DNA of 10,859 bases, from assembly GCA_023387775.1 (NCBI GenBank), contig JAEWHN010000331.1, positions 1 to 10,859 of the forward strand. Reading direction: 5' to 3'. Below the pieces are notes generated by a model. That model saw only the letters and a program-made list of their open reading frames with translations. It ran no database searches and was not told the origin of the DNA. The DNA is from Pseudomonadota bacterium. GTDB taxonomy: Bacteria; Pseudomonadota; Alphaproteobacteria; Rhizobiales; Rhizobiaceae. Positions 1 through 6,321 of this stretch are shown one piece after another (the stretch's first letter is position 1; each line of letters begins with the position of its first letter). A program made the translations under genes and the position numbers.

Positions 1-554
1 ACGTCCATCTGATCGGCTCGGCCATTTGCACCAAGGCGGTGTGGGAGACGATGCGCGGGCAGCGCTTCGGGCGCATCGTCATGACCACCTCTTCCTCCGG
101 CCTGTTCGGCAATTTCGGGCAGGCGAATTACGGCGCGGCGAAAATGGCGCTGGTCGGGCTGATGCAGACGCTGGCGCTGGAAGGCGCGCGCAACGATATC
201 CGCGTCAACTGCATCGCGCCGACCGCGGCAACGCAGATGCTCGAAGGCCTGTTGCCGCAGGCGGAACTGGATCTGTTGCAGCCTGCCCGCGTCAGCCCGG
301 CCGTGCTGGCTCTCGTGCACGAGGATGCGCCGACGCGGACGATCCTGTGCGCGGGTGCCGGCTCGTTCGAAACGGCCCATGTCACGCTGACTTCCGGCAT
401 CTACCTTGGAGGCGGCGCCGAGGTGGCCGACGAGATCGTCGAGAGATGGAGCGAGATCGCCGATCGCCAGGGCGAAATGGTGCCGGACGCCGGCGAGCAG
501 CAGGGCAGGCTCGAACTCGCCAAAGCCGGCTACCAGCGGGCACCGAAAGGCTGA
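1..554 (+). CDS. SDR-family oxidoreductase (3-hydroxyacyl-CoA dehydrogenase type), 3' part only
   Basis: This is the C-terminal part of a short-chain dehydrogenase, open from base 3 to a TGA at 552-554; its start lies outside the window. The visible part holds the catalytic Tyr-x-x-x-Lys (in QANYGAAK, Tyr codon at 129, Lys at 141). A serine-rich strand (TTSSSGLFG) precedes it and carries the catalytic Ser, and RVNCIAP follows. Past the usual SDR end is a tail of about 90 residues (TRTILCAGAGSF, then WSEIADRQGEM), which resembles the bacterial and peroxisomal MFE-2-like hydroxyacyl-CoA dehydrogenases. The likely reaction is NAD-dependent oxidation of a 3-hydroxyacyl-CoA in the cytoplasm. A MaoC remnant and an intact thiolase follow directly, fitting a beta-oxidation set. 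The cofactor-binding Gly motif and the first third are not visible, so cofactor and substrate are inferred. A degenerate relative lies at 5538-6013. Confidence 0.88.
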   Translation, partial: VHLIGSAICTKAVWETMRGQRFGRIVMTTSSSGLFGNFGQANYGAAKMALVGLMQTLALEGARNDIRVNCIAPTAATQMLEGLLPQAELDLLQPARVSPAVLALVHEDAPTRTILCAGAGSFETAHVTLTSGIYLGGGAEVADEIVERWSEIADRQGEMVPDAGEQQGRLELAKAGYQRAPKG

Positions 555-562
555 ACACCGAC

Positions 563-787
563 GTGGGTGCGACAACGCAAATCACGACAAGCCTCGCCGA
601 CTACCTGGCGCGTGTCGGCCAGGAGGTCGGCGTCTCGGACTGGATCGAGATCGACCAGCATCGCATCGACGCCTTCGCCGAGACGACCCTGGACGACCAG
701 TATATTCACGACGCGACACGATACCGCGGGCGGCGGGAACGCTGCGTGATTTTGCATCAGGCGCTTTCTGCGCTCCCACTCAACCGC
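563..787 (+). pseudogene. MaoC-like enoyl-CoA hydratase/dehydratase, truncated remnant
   Basis: From a GTG at 563 the frame reads through SLADYLARVGQEVGVSDW and ends its family-like part at AETTLDDQYIH. This is the typical N-terminal 50 residues of NodN/MaoC-type (hot-dog fold) enoyl-CoA hydratases, which are about 150 residues long. The next expected segment is the catalytic hydratase motif (a FGGTIAHGFLTLSLL-type stretch). Only a scrambled echo of it remains around 748-780, with small deletions and a changed frame. The C-terminal two thirds are absent, and the thiolase ribosome binding site starts 12 bases further on. The frame runs on without a stop to 815-817, so a junk peptide could still be made. 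It sits 8 bases after the SDR stop, evidently once in the same operon as SDR and thiolase. I judge it non-functional because the catalytic loop is gone. Confidence 0.75.
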
Positions 788-813
788 AATAGAACCCTGG
801 AAAGGCATGCCAT

Positions 814-2016
814 ATGAGAGAAGCTGTTATCGTTTCGACGGCTCGGACGCCGATCGGCAAGGCGTATCGGGGCGCCTTCAACGACACGCAGGCCCAGGAA
901 CTGGCCGGCCACGCGATCGCGAAGGCGGTGGAACGGGCCGGCATCGCGCCGGGAGAAGTGGACGACGTCGTGGTCGGCGCTGCCATGCAGCAGGGCTCCA
1001 CGCACATGAACGTCGCGCGGCAGGCGCTGGTAAGGGCGGGGCTGCCGACCAGCGTGGCTGGCATGACGCTCGACCGCCAGTGCGCCTCGGGCCTGATGGC
1101 CATCGCAACCGCAGCCAAGCAGATCACGCATGACGGCATGACGGTGACCGTGGGCGGTGGAGTGGAATCCATCTCGCTGGTGCAGACGCCGAAGATGAAC
1201 CTCGACCGGTTCGAGGACCCGTGGCTAGTCGCGCATCAGCCCGACCTCTATATGTCGATGCTCGAAACCGCCGAGGTGGTGGCAGCCCGCTATGGCATTT
1301 CGCGTGAGGCGCAGGACGAGTATGCCCTGTCTTCCCAGATGCGCACGGCAAGAGCTCAGGCCGAAGGCTGCTTCGACGCGGAGATCGTTCCGCTGAAGAG
1401 CATCATGAAGGTCAAGGACAAGGCGACCGGCGAGGAAAAGAGCGTCGAGGTGACGCTGGAACGAGACGAGGGCAATCGCCCCGAGAGCACGCTCGAGGGG
1501 CTTTCGAGCCTCAAGCCGGTGTTCGCCGGAGGCAGGTCGATTGCAGCCGGCGGCTACATCACGGCGGGCAACGCTTCACAGCTTTCCGACGGCGCCTCGG
1601 CGAGCCTCCTCATGGAGGCGCGAGAGGCGGAGAAGCGAGGCCTGCAACCGCTGGGCATCTATCGCGGCATGGCGGTGGCAGGCTGCGAACCCGACGAGAT
1701 GGGGATCGGCCCGGTGTTCGCGGTTCCGAAGCTGCTAAAGGCGCATGGGCTGACGGTCGACGACATCGGCCTGTGGGAACTCAACGAGGCGTTCGCAGTA
1801 CAGGTCCTCTATTGCCGGGAACGGCTTGGCATCGACCCGGACAAACTGAACGTCAATGGCGGCGCGATTTCCGTCGGCCATCCTTACGGCATGTCGGGGG
1901 CCCGCTTGGTCGGGCATGCACTGATCGAGGGCAAACGCCGCGGCGCTCGCTACGTCGTAGTCACCATGTGCGTCGGTGGTGGCATGGGCGCTGCCGGCCT
2001 GTTCGAGGTCAACTGA
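814..2016 (+). CDS. Thiolase (acetyl-CoA acetyltransferase / 3-ketoacyl-CoA thiolase family)
   Basis: This is a complete 400-residue thiolase, the normal family length of about 390-400. It cleaves a 3-ketoacyl-CoA with CoA, or condenses two acyl-CoAs, in the cytoplasm. The nucleophile is Cys90 in DRQCASG. NEAFA, the catalytic His356 in SVGHPYGMSGAR, and the acid/base Cys386 in CVGGGMGAAG complete the active site. The ATG at 814 is preceded by GGAAAGG at 799-805 with an 8-base spacer, which supports this start; it overlaps the last codons of the MaoC remnant frame. The upstream SDR and acyl-CoA ligase at 2830 point to a degradative 3-ketoacyl-CoA thiolase rather than a polyhydroxyalkanoate biosynthetic one, but sequence alone does not settle chain length. 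A collapsed paralogue lies at 4468-4701. Confidence 0.95.
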   Translation: MREAVIVSTARTPIGKAYRGAFNDTQAQELAGHAIAKAVERAGIAPGEVDDVVVGAAMQQGSTHMNVARQALVRAGLPTSVAGMTLDRQCASGLMAIATAAKQITHDGMTVTVGGGVESISLVQTPKMNLDRFEDPWLVAHQPDLYMSMLETAEVVAARYGISREAQDEYALSSQMRTARAQAEGCFDAEIVPLKSIMKVKDKATGEEKSVEVTLERDEGNRPESTLEGLSSLKPVFAGGRSIAAGGYITAGNASQLSDGASASLLMEAREAEKRGLQPLGIYRGMAVAGCEPDEMGIGPVFAVPKLLKAHGLTVDDIGLWELNEAFAVQVLYCRERLGIDPDKLNVNGGAISVGHPYGMSGARLVGHALIEGKRRGARYVVVTMCVGGGMGAAGLFEVN

Positions 2017-2560
2017 GCGGCGCGATGGGGGGCGGGTTCATCGGTTTGCCCTTCACCGAGCGCCCGCCCGGCACCGCAAAGTCAACTTGGCTTCCTCGAG
2101 AGAGGGGAGCAAGAGAATCGTGAGCGCTTGATCAGGCGGCACCGCCAAGCGCAAGCTCACGGAGGCGCGCGTCTGGCCAGGCGATGCCAGGACACGCCGG
2201 ATCGAGCGATAGAGGGTGCGGGCATCTCCGCCCGGAAAATCGGCGCGGGCCGAGCCGCCATCGGGCATGAAAAGCGTATCCCCGACAAAGGCCGCATCAC
2301 CGACAATGTGGGTCATGCAGGCCGGGGTGTGGCCCGGCGTGGGGCGATCGACGATACCCCTGAACATTACCGCCGCCGGCCAACCGCGACCTGCGCTGAT
2401 CAAGTTGACAACGTTGCCACGGTCATACCGAAAGTGTAGCCGGCTTCCAGCCATTTCGGCAGAAATGGTTGCCAGCATGCCACCCCTGGCGTAGCAGGCG
2501 TGGTCCAACTCGATATGCAGTCACGGCCGTAGCGATGGCCCATGTAATCGAGCGCGCAGA
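2017..2560 (-). pseudogene. Metallo-beta-lactamase-fold hydrolase, decayed remnant
   Basis: On the minus strand the stretch TPGHTPACMTHIVGD, then AFVGDTLFMPDGG and ADFPGGDARTLYRSIRR (about 2175-2345), matches the middle of MBL-fold hydrolases of the ETHE1/Blh-like group, which act on sulfur or glutathione thioester-like substrates. The metal-binding HxHxDH box expected upstream is missing: the matching spot reads HIELDHACYARGG. A frame-shifted echo of the N-terminus (LDYMGHRYG) is visible near 2530-2555. Downstream of the SIRR segment about 60 residues, including the CHDY-type metal site, are lost. The sequence then resumes with a C-terminal LTILLLPS-like piece, followed by a further frame change. 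It is convergent with the thiolase. I call it a pseudogene with confidence; the exact family member and outer limits are approximate. Confidence 0.7.
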
Positions 2561-2776
2561 GCATCTTTCAGTGAGGAACAAGACGACAGACAGTCCAAGC
2601 CTGATCGTGCAGAGCCGGCATCAATTATGCCGAGAACATATTAACGCACACGATAGTGAATATTGACTTGTTTGTCACGCCGAGCCATTGATGTCAGCTC
2701 TGTTGGGGGAGTGCCGAGCCTGATCATGGTAGCGGAATGCTGCGTTCATGAGGGTGACGGCCTGGGAGGAGCCTTG

Positions 2777-2833
2777 ATGTGTCCTTTTAGTGATGGGTCT
2801 GTCGGTCCGGGCTACCGGTGCCGCTCGCGATGA
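2777..2833 (+). CDS. Short reading frame (18 codons) overlapping the ligase start; possible leader
   Basis: An ATG at 2777 follows a near-perfect ribosome binding site, GGGAGGAG at 2764-2771, five bases away. The frame encodes MCPFSDGSVGPGYRCRSR and stops with TGA at 2831-2833. That stop overlaps the ATG at 2830 of the acyl-CoA ligase (ATGA), the classic arrangement for translational coupling. The ligase itself has no ribosome binding site in the expected place before 2830, so this small frame may be what brings ribosomes to it. It could equally be the start of a former upstream gene that decayed, as several neighbours have. It has no recognisable similarity to any family. I do not claim a function for the peptide. 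Confidence 0.4.
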   Translation: MCPFSDGSVGPGYRCRSR

Positions 2834-4422
2834 ACGACGGAGCCATGCAATTCCATGCGCTGACGCTCGACAAATTTCTCGAGCATGCAGCGAAATGGCA
2901 TCCCGACACGGAAGTGGTGACTGCGCGGGCGGACGGCGTCAGTGCACGGATCGGCTATTCCGCTTTGGCGCAACGAGCGCGGCGCATATCCGGCGTGTTG
3001 GCTGGTTTCGGCGTGCGGTATGGTCGGCGCGTCGCCACGCTCGCCTGGAACAGCCAGTCTCATCTCGAAGCCTGGTTCGCCATAATGGGCATGGGAGCGA
3101 CCTGCCACACGCTCAACCCCCGCCTTGCAGCCGAGCAGACGGCGGCGATGTTGCGGCAGTCTCAGGCGCAGATCCTGATCGTGAGCGCCGATCTCATGCC
3201 GCTGGCGCGCGAAATCGCCGCGGAAGCACCGGTGCGGCATATCCTCGTCATCGACGGTGATGTCAAGGAAGCGGCCGGCGGACCCGCCATGCAAGCGCTC
3301 GAAGGCTTGCTTGCCGACGCGCAGGATTTCGCCTGGGGTGGCTTTGACGAGAACACGGCGTCCGGCCTCTGCTTTACGTCCGGCACCACCGGCCAACCAA
3401 AGGGCGTGACCTACACGCATCGGTCGAGCTATCTGCACACGCTGAGGCTCCTGATGGCCGATGTGATGGGCATCACGGCCAAGGACGCGATAATTCCCGT
3501 CGTGCCGATGTTCCACGCCAATGCCTGGGGAATGCCTTTTGCCGCCGCCGCAGCCGGTGCGAAGCTGGTTCTTCCTGGACGCCATGCGGATGGCAAGAGC
3601 TTGGCCCGCTTGATCGCGTCAGAGGGGGTGACGATCGCAGCGGCGGTGCCGACAGTCTGGCTGGGGCTGGTCGAGCATCTCGAGGCCGAGGGCGGCGAAC
3701 TGCCATCATTGAAGCGTGTCATCGTCGGCGGGTCGCCCATGCCTCCAGCGCTCATGAAGCGTATCGAGCGGCGCCTCGGGGTAGCCGTGCAGACCAGTTG
3801 GGGCATGACCGAGCTTTCCCCGCTTGGAACCATGGCGCCGCCGGATCTGGAGGATCGCGATGCGGGGCTGTCGGGACGCCCGGCCTTCGGAATAGACCTG
3901 CTTCTTACCGATGCCGATGGGCGCGCCCTCGCGCAGCAACGAGAGATGGAAGGGCATCTGCATGTGCGTGGTCCGGCGGTGGTCGAGCGTTATCTGGGGC
4001 AGGCCAGCCCAGCCACGGATGCCGACGGCTGGTTCGACACAGGCGACCTTGCCCGGATCGACAGCAAAGGCGATCTCGTCATCACCGGCAGGGCCAAGGA
4101 CCTGATCAAATCGGGGGGCGAATGGATCAATCCGGCCCAGATCGAAGTGGTGGTCAGCGCGTTGCCTCAGGTCTCGCTTGCCGCCGTGGTCGGGCGCGCA
4201 GATCCGAAGTGGGGTGAGCGCCCGCTTCTTTTGGTGGAGTTGCGCAAAGGCGAGGAACTTTCCGACCAGCAATTGCTAGAGCCCTTGCGGGGGCGGGTTG
4301 CGCCGTGGTGGATACCCGACGAAATTGTGCGTTTGCCGAAAATGCCGACCGCGGCAACGGGCAAGGTTGATAAGATGCTCTTGCGGTCTCAATTCGGTCA
4401 GGCCGAATTGCGGGCCGAATGA
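2830..4422 (+). CDS. AMP-dependent acyl-CoA ligase, medium/long-chain (AlkK-like)
   Basis: The protein has 530 residues from the ATG at 2830, a normal length for the family. It activates a carboxylic acid with ATP and CoA, via an acyl-adenylate, to an acyl-CoA in the cytoplasm. The P-loop TSGTTGQPKG is at 183-192, and QTSWGMTELSP has Glu328. GWFDTGD at 400-406 holds the ribose-binding Asp, TGRAKDLIKSGGEW has Arg421, and the C-terminal catalytic Lys512 lies in ATGKVDK. All essential residues are present. The MFHANAWG and GRHADGKSL stretches resemble medium-chain AlkK-like ligases rather than acetyl-CoA synthetases. The start is uncertain: a GTG at 2818 and an ATG at 2845 are in frame, but 2830 overlaps the stop of the well-translated small frame at 2777. 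It likely feeds the SDR and thiolase with acyl-CoA. The substrate is not determined by the sequence. Confidence 0.93.
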   Translation: MNDGAMQFHALTLDKFLEHAAKWHPDTEVVTARADGVSARIGYSALAQRARRISGVLAGFGVRYGRRVATLAWNSQSHLEAWFAIMGMGATCHTLNPRLAAEQTAAMLRQSQAQILIVSADLMPLAREIAAEAPVRHILVIDGDVKEAAGGPAMQALEGLLADAQDFAWGGFDENTASGLCFTSGTTGQPKGVTYTHRSSYLHTLRLLMADVMGITAKDAIIPVVPMFHANAWGMPFAAAAAGAKLVLPGRHADGKSLARLIASEGVTIAAAVPTVWLGLVEHLEAEGGELPSLKRVIVGGSPMPPALMKRIERRLGVAVQTSWGMTELSPLGTMAPPDLEDRDAGLSGRPAFGIDLLLTDADGRALAQQREMEGHLHVRGPAVVERYLGQASPATDADGWFDTGDLARIDSKGDLVITGRAKDLIKSGGEWINPAQIEVVVSALPQVSLAAVVGRADPKWGERPLLLVELRKGEELSDQQLLEPLRGRVAPWWIPDEIVRLPKMPTAATGKVDKMLLRSQFGQAELRAE

Positions 4423-4467
4423 TATCGACCCGTTGGATTGGCGCGCAGGCGGCATAGGAAGATTGCC

Positions 4468-4701
4468 ATGAGGGAAGCCGTCATCGTCAGCACTGTCCGC
4501 ACGGGCATCGGCAAGGCCTGTCGGGGAACGCCGAACGCGACGGCGGCCAAGCAGATCATCGTCGACGGCATGGATGTCGTGGCGGCCGGCGGGCAGGAGA
4601 ACATCTCTGCCGTGCAGGATCGCTGCTTTCCTATATCGTAGCCACAATGTGCGTTGGCGGCGGCGTAGGGCGTGACCGGGCTTTTCGAGGTGAACGCTTA
4701 G
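4468..4701 (+). pseudogene. Second thiolase, collapsed by two internal deletions and a frameshift
   Basis: The frame starts at ATG 4468 with a good ribosome binding site (AGGAAG, 4456-4461) and reads MREAVIVSTVRTGIGKACRG, clearly the start of a thiolase like the one at 814. After residue 23 (aligned to residue 23 of the intact copy) it jumps straight to ATAAKQIIVDGMDVV, which aligns with residues 98-112. Some 74 codons are therefore lost, in frame, together with the nucleophilic Cys. Near residue 51 a second jump goes to the C-terminal end, YIVATMCVGGGVG, aligned with about 380-392 and in another frame, after a TAG at 4639-4641. A further one-base shift then restores TGLFEVNA and a TAG at 4699-4701. 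The catalytic His is gone. It is paralogous to, not a recent copy of, the intact gene, since third positions differ widely. Confidence 0.88.
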
Positions 4702-4752
4702 GTAGTATGGGCAGTCGCCGGTTCCGTCAGTGAATTCAGAAGGGCTCAGAAG

Positions 4753-5442
4753 TTGATCGAGAACAAGACGTCCCGCCGTAAAGGCTCCACCAAGGCCGAA
4801 CGGCGCGCCGAGATGACCGAGCAGATACTCGATGCCGCCGAGTATCTTTTTTCGCGGCACGGACTCTATGGAGTTACGCTCAAGGACGTGGCGAAACAGG
4901 TCGGCGTGCACCACACGCTGATGAACTACTATTTCCAGGACAAGAAGGCGTTGTTCGACGCGGTGTTCGCACGCCGTGCGGTTGTGACCAGCGAGCGACG
5001 TATGCGCATGCTGGAGGAATATGAAAAGTCCTCCAATGGAAAGCCCACTGTGGAGGGCGCGCTGCGTGCCTTTCTCGACACCGACCTCGATCTCTATACC
5101 GAGGGCGGTGAAGGCTGGAAGAACTACGCTGCGCTTGGCGCCCAGGTGGCGAACACACCCGAATGGGGTGCGGAACTGATGGATCAGCATTTCGATCCGG
5201 TGGTTCTGCGCCTGATCGGTATACTCAAGAAAGCGCTGCCAGACTGCGCGGAAGAGGACATCTTCTGGGGTTATCATTTCGTGACCGGCGCGCTGATGCT
5301 GACGTTGGCGCGAACCGGCCGCATCGACAAGCTTTCCAACGGAATCTGCCGCTCCGACGACTTTTTGGCGGTCAAGCAACGCATGGCGACATTCATGTCG
5401 GCTGGCTTCCTGGCGGTGTGCCGAAGGGAGCGGCTGACCTAG
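4753..5442 (+). CDS. TetR/AcrR-family transcriptional regulator
   Basis: This is a 229-residue one-component repressor-type regulator. The N-terminal helix-turn-helix domain covers about residues 20-66, with the recognition region VTLKDVAKQVGVHHTLMNYY at 41-60 ending in the typical YYF. The larger C-terminal part is helical and variable, and would bind a small ligand and dimerise. The start is a TTG at 4753, chosen because AGAAGGG at 4738-4744 lies 8 bases upstream. It sits between the collapsed thiolase and the collapsed SDR, in the midst of acyl-CoA metabolism genes. A plausible role is therefore repression of this catabolic cluster with an acyl-CoA or fatty acid as ligand, as known for PsrA and FadR-type TetR proteins; that is inference from context only. 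The gene is intact and keeps all expected features while both flanking genes are broken. Confidence 0.9.
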   Translation: MIENKTSRRKGSTKAERRAEMTEQILDAAEYLFSRHGLYGVTLKDVAKQVGVHHTLMNYYFQDKKALFDAVFARRAVVTSERRMRMLEEYEKSSNGKPTVEGALRAFLDTDLDLYTEGGEGWKNYAALGAQVANTPEWGAELMDQHFDPVVLRLIGILKKALPDCAEEDIFWGYHFVTGALMLTLARTGRIDKLSNGICRSDDFLAVKQRMATFMSAGFLAVCRRERLT

Positions 5443-5449
5443 GCCTGAC

Positions 5450-5470
5450 AAGGGCGCAAGTCCGCCCCTT
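5450..5470 (+). terminator. Weak hairpin after the TetR gene
   Basis: Eight bases after the TetR stop, GGGCG (5452-5456) pairs with CGCCC (5463-5467) around a six-base loop. AA and TT can extend the stem across a one-base bulge. There is no T-run after it, so termination activity is doubtful. Confidence 0.3.
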
Positions 5471-5519
5471 CGAAGACTATCGGCATGCCAGTTGATGGAA
5501 AGAAAGGCTTGCGGGAATC

Positions 5520-5529
5520 TAATTAATTA
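5520..5529. promoter_or_regulatory. AT-only palindrome upstream of the SDR remnant
   Basis: TAATTAATTA is a perfect 10-base palindrome in an AT-rich patch (about 5517-5545) inside otherwise GC-rich DNA. It lies 57 bases before the probable original start of the SDR remnant (ATG 5577) and 78 bases after the TetR stop. The position would suit a promoter -10 region or an operator for the neighbouring TetR protein. No matching -35 box or second copy was found, so this is only a candidate. Confidence 0.25.
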
Positions 5530-5537
5530 TCTAGTGA

Positions 5538-6013
5538 GTGAATAGAGTGGGAAACGAAGCCGAAGAGGCTGCTTTGATGCTGGGAGGGCGCATCGCAATC
5601 GTGACCGGAGCCGGCGGCGGGCTGGGGCGTTCGCACGCTGTGCAGCTAGTCAGGTTGGGTGCGAAGATCCTTGTCAACGACATTAGTATCGCCTTGGCGG
5701 AACAGGTTGCCCGTGAGTTCGAACGGGCCGGCGGCGAGGCGATCGCCTTTGCCGCATCCGTCAGGGATGCCCGCTCGCACTCGCGCCGACCCGGGCAATC
5801 CTGTCCCCCGGCGAGGATCATTTCGCGCTCCAACGTAACGCTCACGCGGGTCGCCTGTGCCGGGGCGGGACACAAGCTGCGGAGGGTGTCGTCGCGAATT
5901 GGAACCGGATCAGCGACCGCGCCGGCGAGGTCGTGCCGGACTACGGCTTCATGCCGATGGAGCGCGAACTGGCCAGCGGGCCAATCGCGGAGTTGAAAGC
6001 CGCCAACAGCTAG
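5538..6013 (+). pseudogene. Second SDR (hydroxyacyl-CoA dehydrogenase type), catalytic core deleted
   Basis: The probable original start is ATG 5577, with AAGAGG at 5563-5568; the frame is also open from a GTG at 5538. It reads MLGGRIAIVTGAGGGLGRSH, the Rossmann TGxxxGxG motif of SDR enzymes, and continues normally to GGEAIAFAASVRD. Then about 140 codons are missing, including the NNAG and catalytic Ser, Tyr and Lys region. From about 5775 the DNA aligns with the tail of the SDR at 300-554 (for example PTRAIL and NVTLT). A frame change near 5863 leads to EGVVANWNRISDRAGEVVPD and a TAG at 6011-6013. Both ends of the gene survive but the middle is gone, so it cannot be an active dehydrogenase. 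An NAD-binding fragment could still be made; I think it is not functional. Confidence 0.87.
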
Positions 6014-6321
6014 GCGGCAGGATGGGCATGGCAGCATTCGGAGGAAAGCCGCCGCGCCGAAACCGAAGCGCTGGGAGCGCAGCGGTTGAAGGAGGAGGGC
6101 GTGTCGGTATCCGCAGCATGGCGGAGCCGTCAGCAGCAAGGGGAGCCGGAATTGACCGGCCTGTCGAAGGGGGGAGATGTCCATGAGCAGACTGATCGGA
6201 TCACTCGCCTTGTCCGCATGACGAGGCGGGGGCGGAACATGTTCACGGCAAGGACGGCCGCGCGGTATGCGGACGAGAGCCTTCGTCATGCGTGGCTTGC
6301 AGCGTGGAGGTCACCGGAACA
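6014..6321 (+). other. Gene-free stretch with possible gene debris
   Basis: These 308 bases hold no convincing gene. The frame continuing from the SDR remnant stop stays open to about 6325. It contains ESRRAETEALGAQRLKEEGV, a helical, charged stretch that faintly recalls the C-terminal end of TRAP-transporter binding proteins (DctP). A ribosome-binding-like GGGGGGAG (6170-6177) is followed by an ATG at 6183 that gives only a 12-codon frame (MSRLIGSLALSA). Both could be debris of a former TRAP transporter, but the resemblance is weak. The promoter of the downstream ABC operon should lie here or further upstream; I see no clear -35/-10 pair. Confidence 0.3.

Noticed and set aside
2209..2508. 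Plus-strand open frames across the MBL remnant
   Set aside because: They have no family resemblance; the minus strand carries clear MBL-fold motifs in the same bases.
2663..2691. Possible sigma-70 promoter (TTGACT, 17 bases, CATTGA) before the ligase
   Set aside because: The -35 box is good, but the -10 box matches the consensus at too few positions to list as a promoter.
2812..3585. 257-codon minus-strand open frame opposite the ligase N-terminal half
   Set aside because: It is opposite the well-supported AMP-binding domain and shows no recognisable domain.
4276..5451. 391-codon minus-strand open frame across the thiolase remnant and TetR gene
   Set aside because: It spans unrelated genes antisense and has no motif; the TetR frame on the plus strand has a clear helix-turn-helix.
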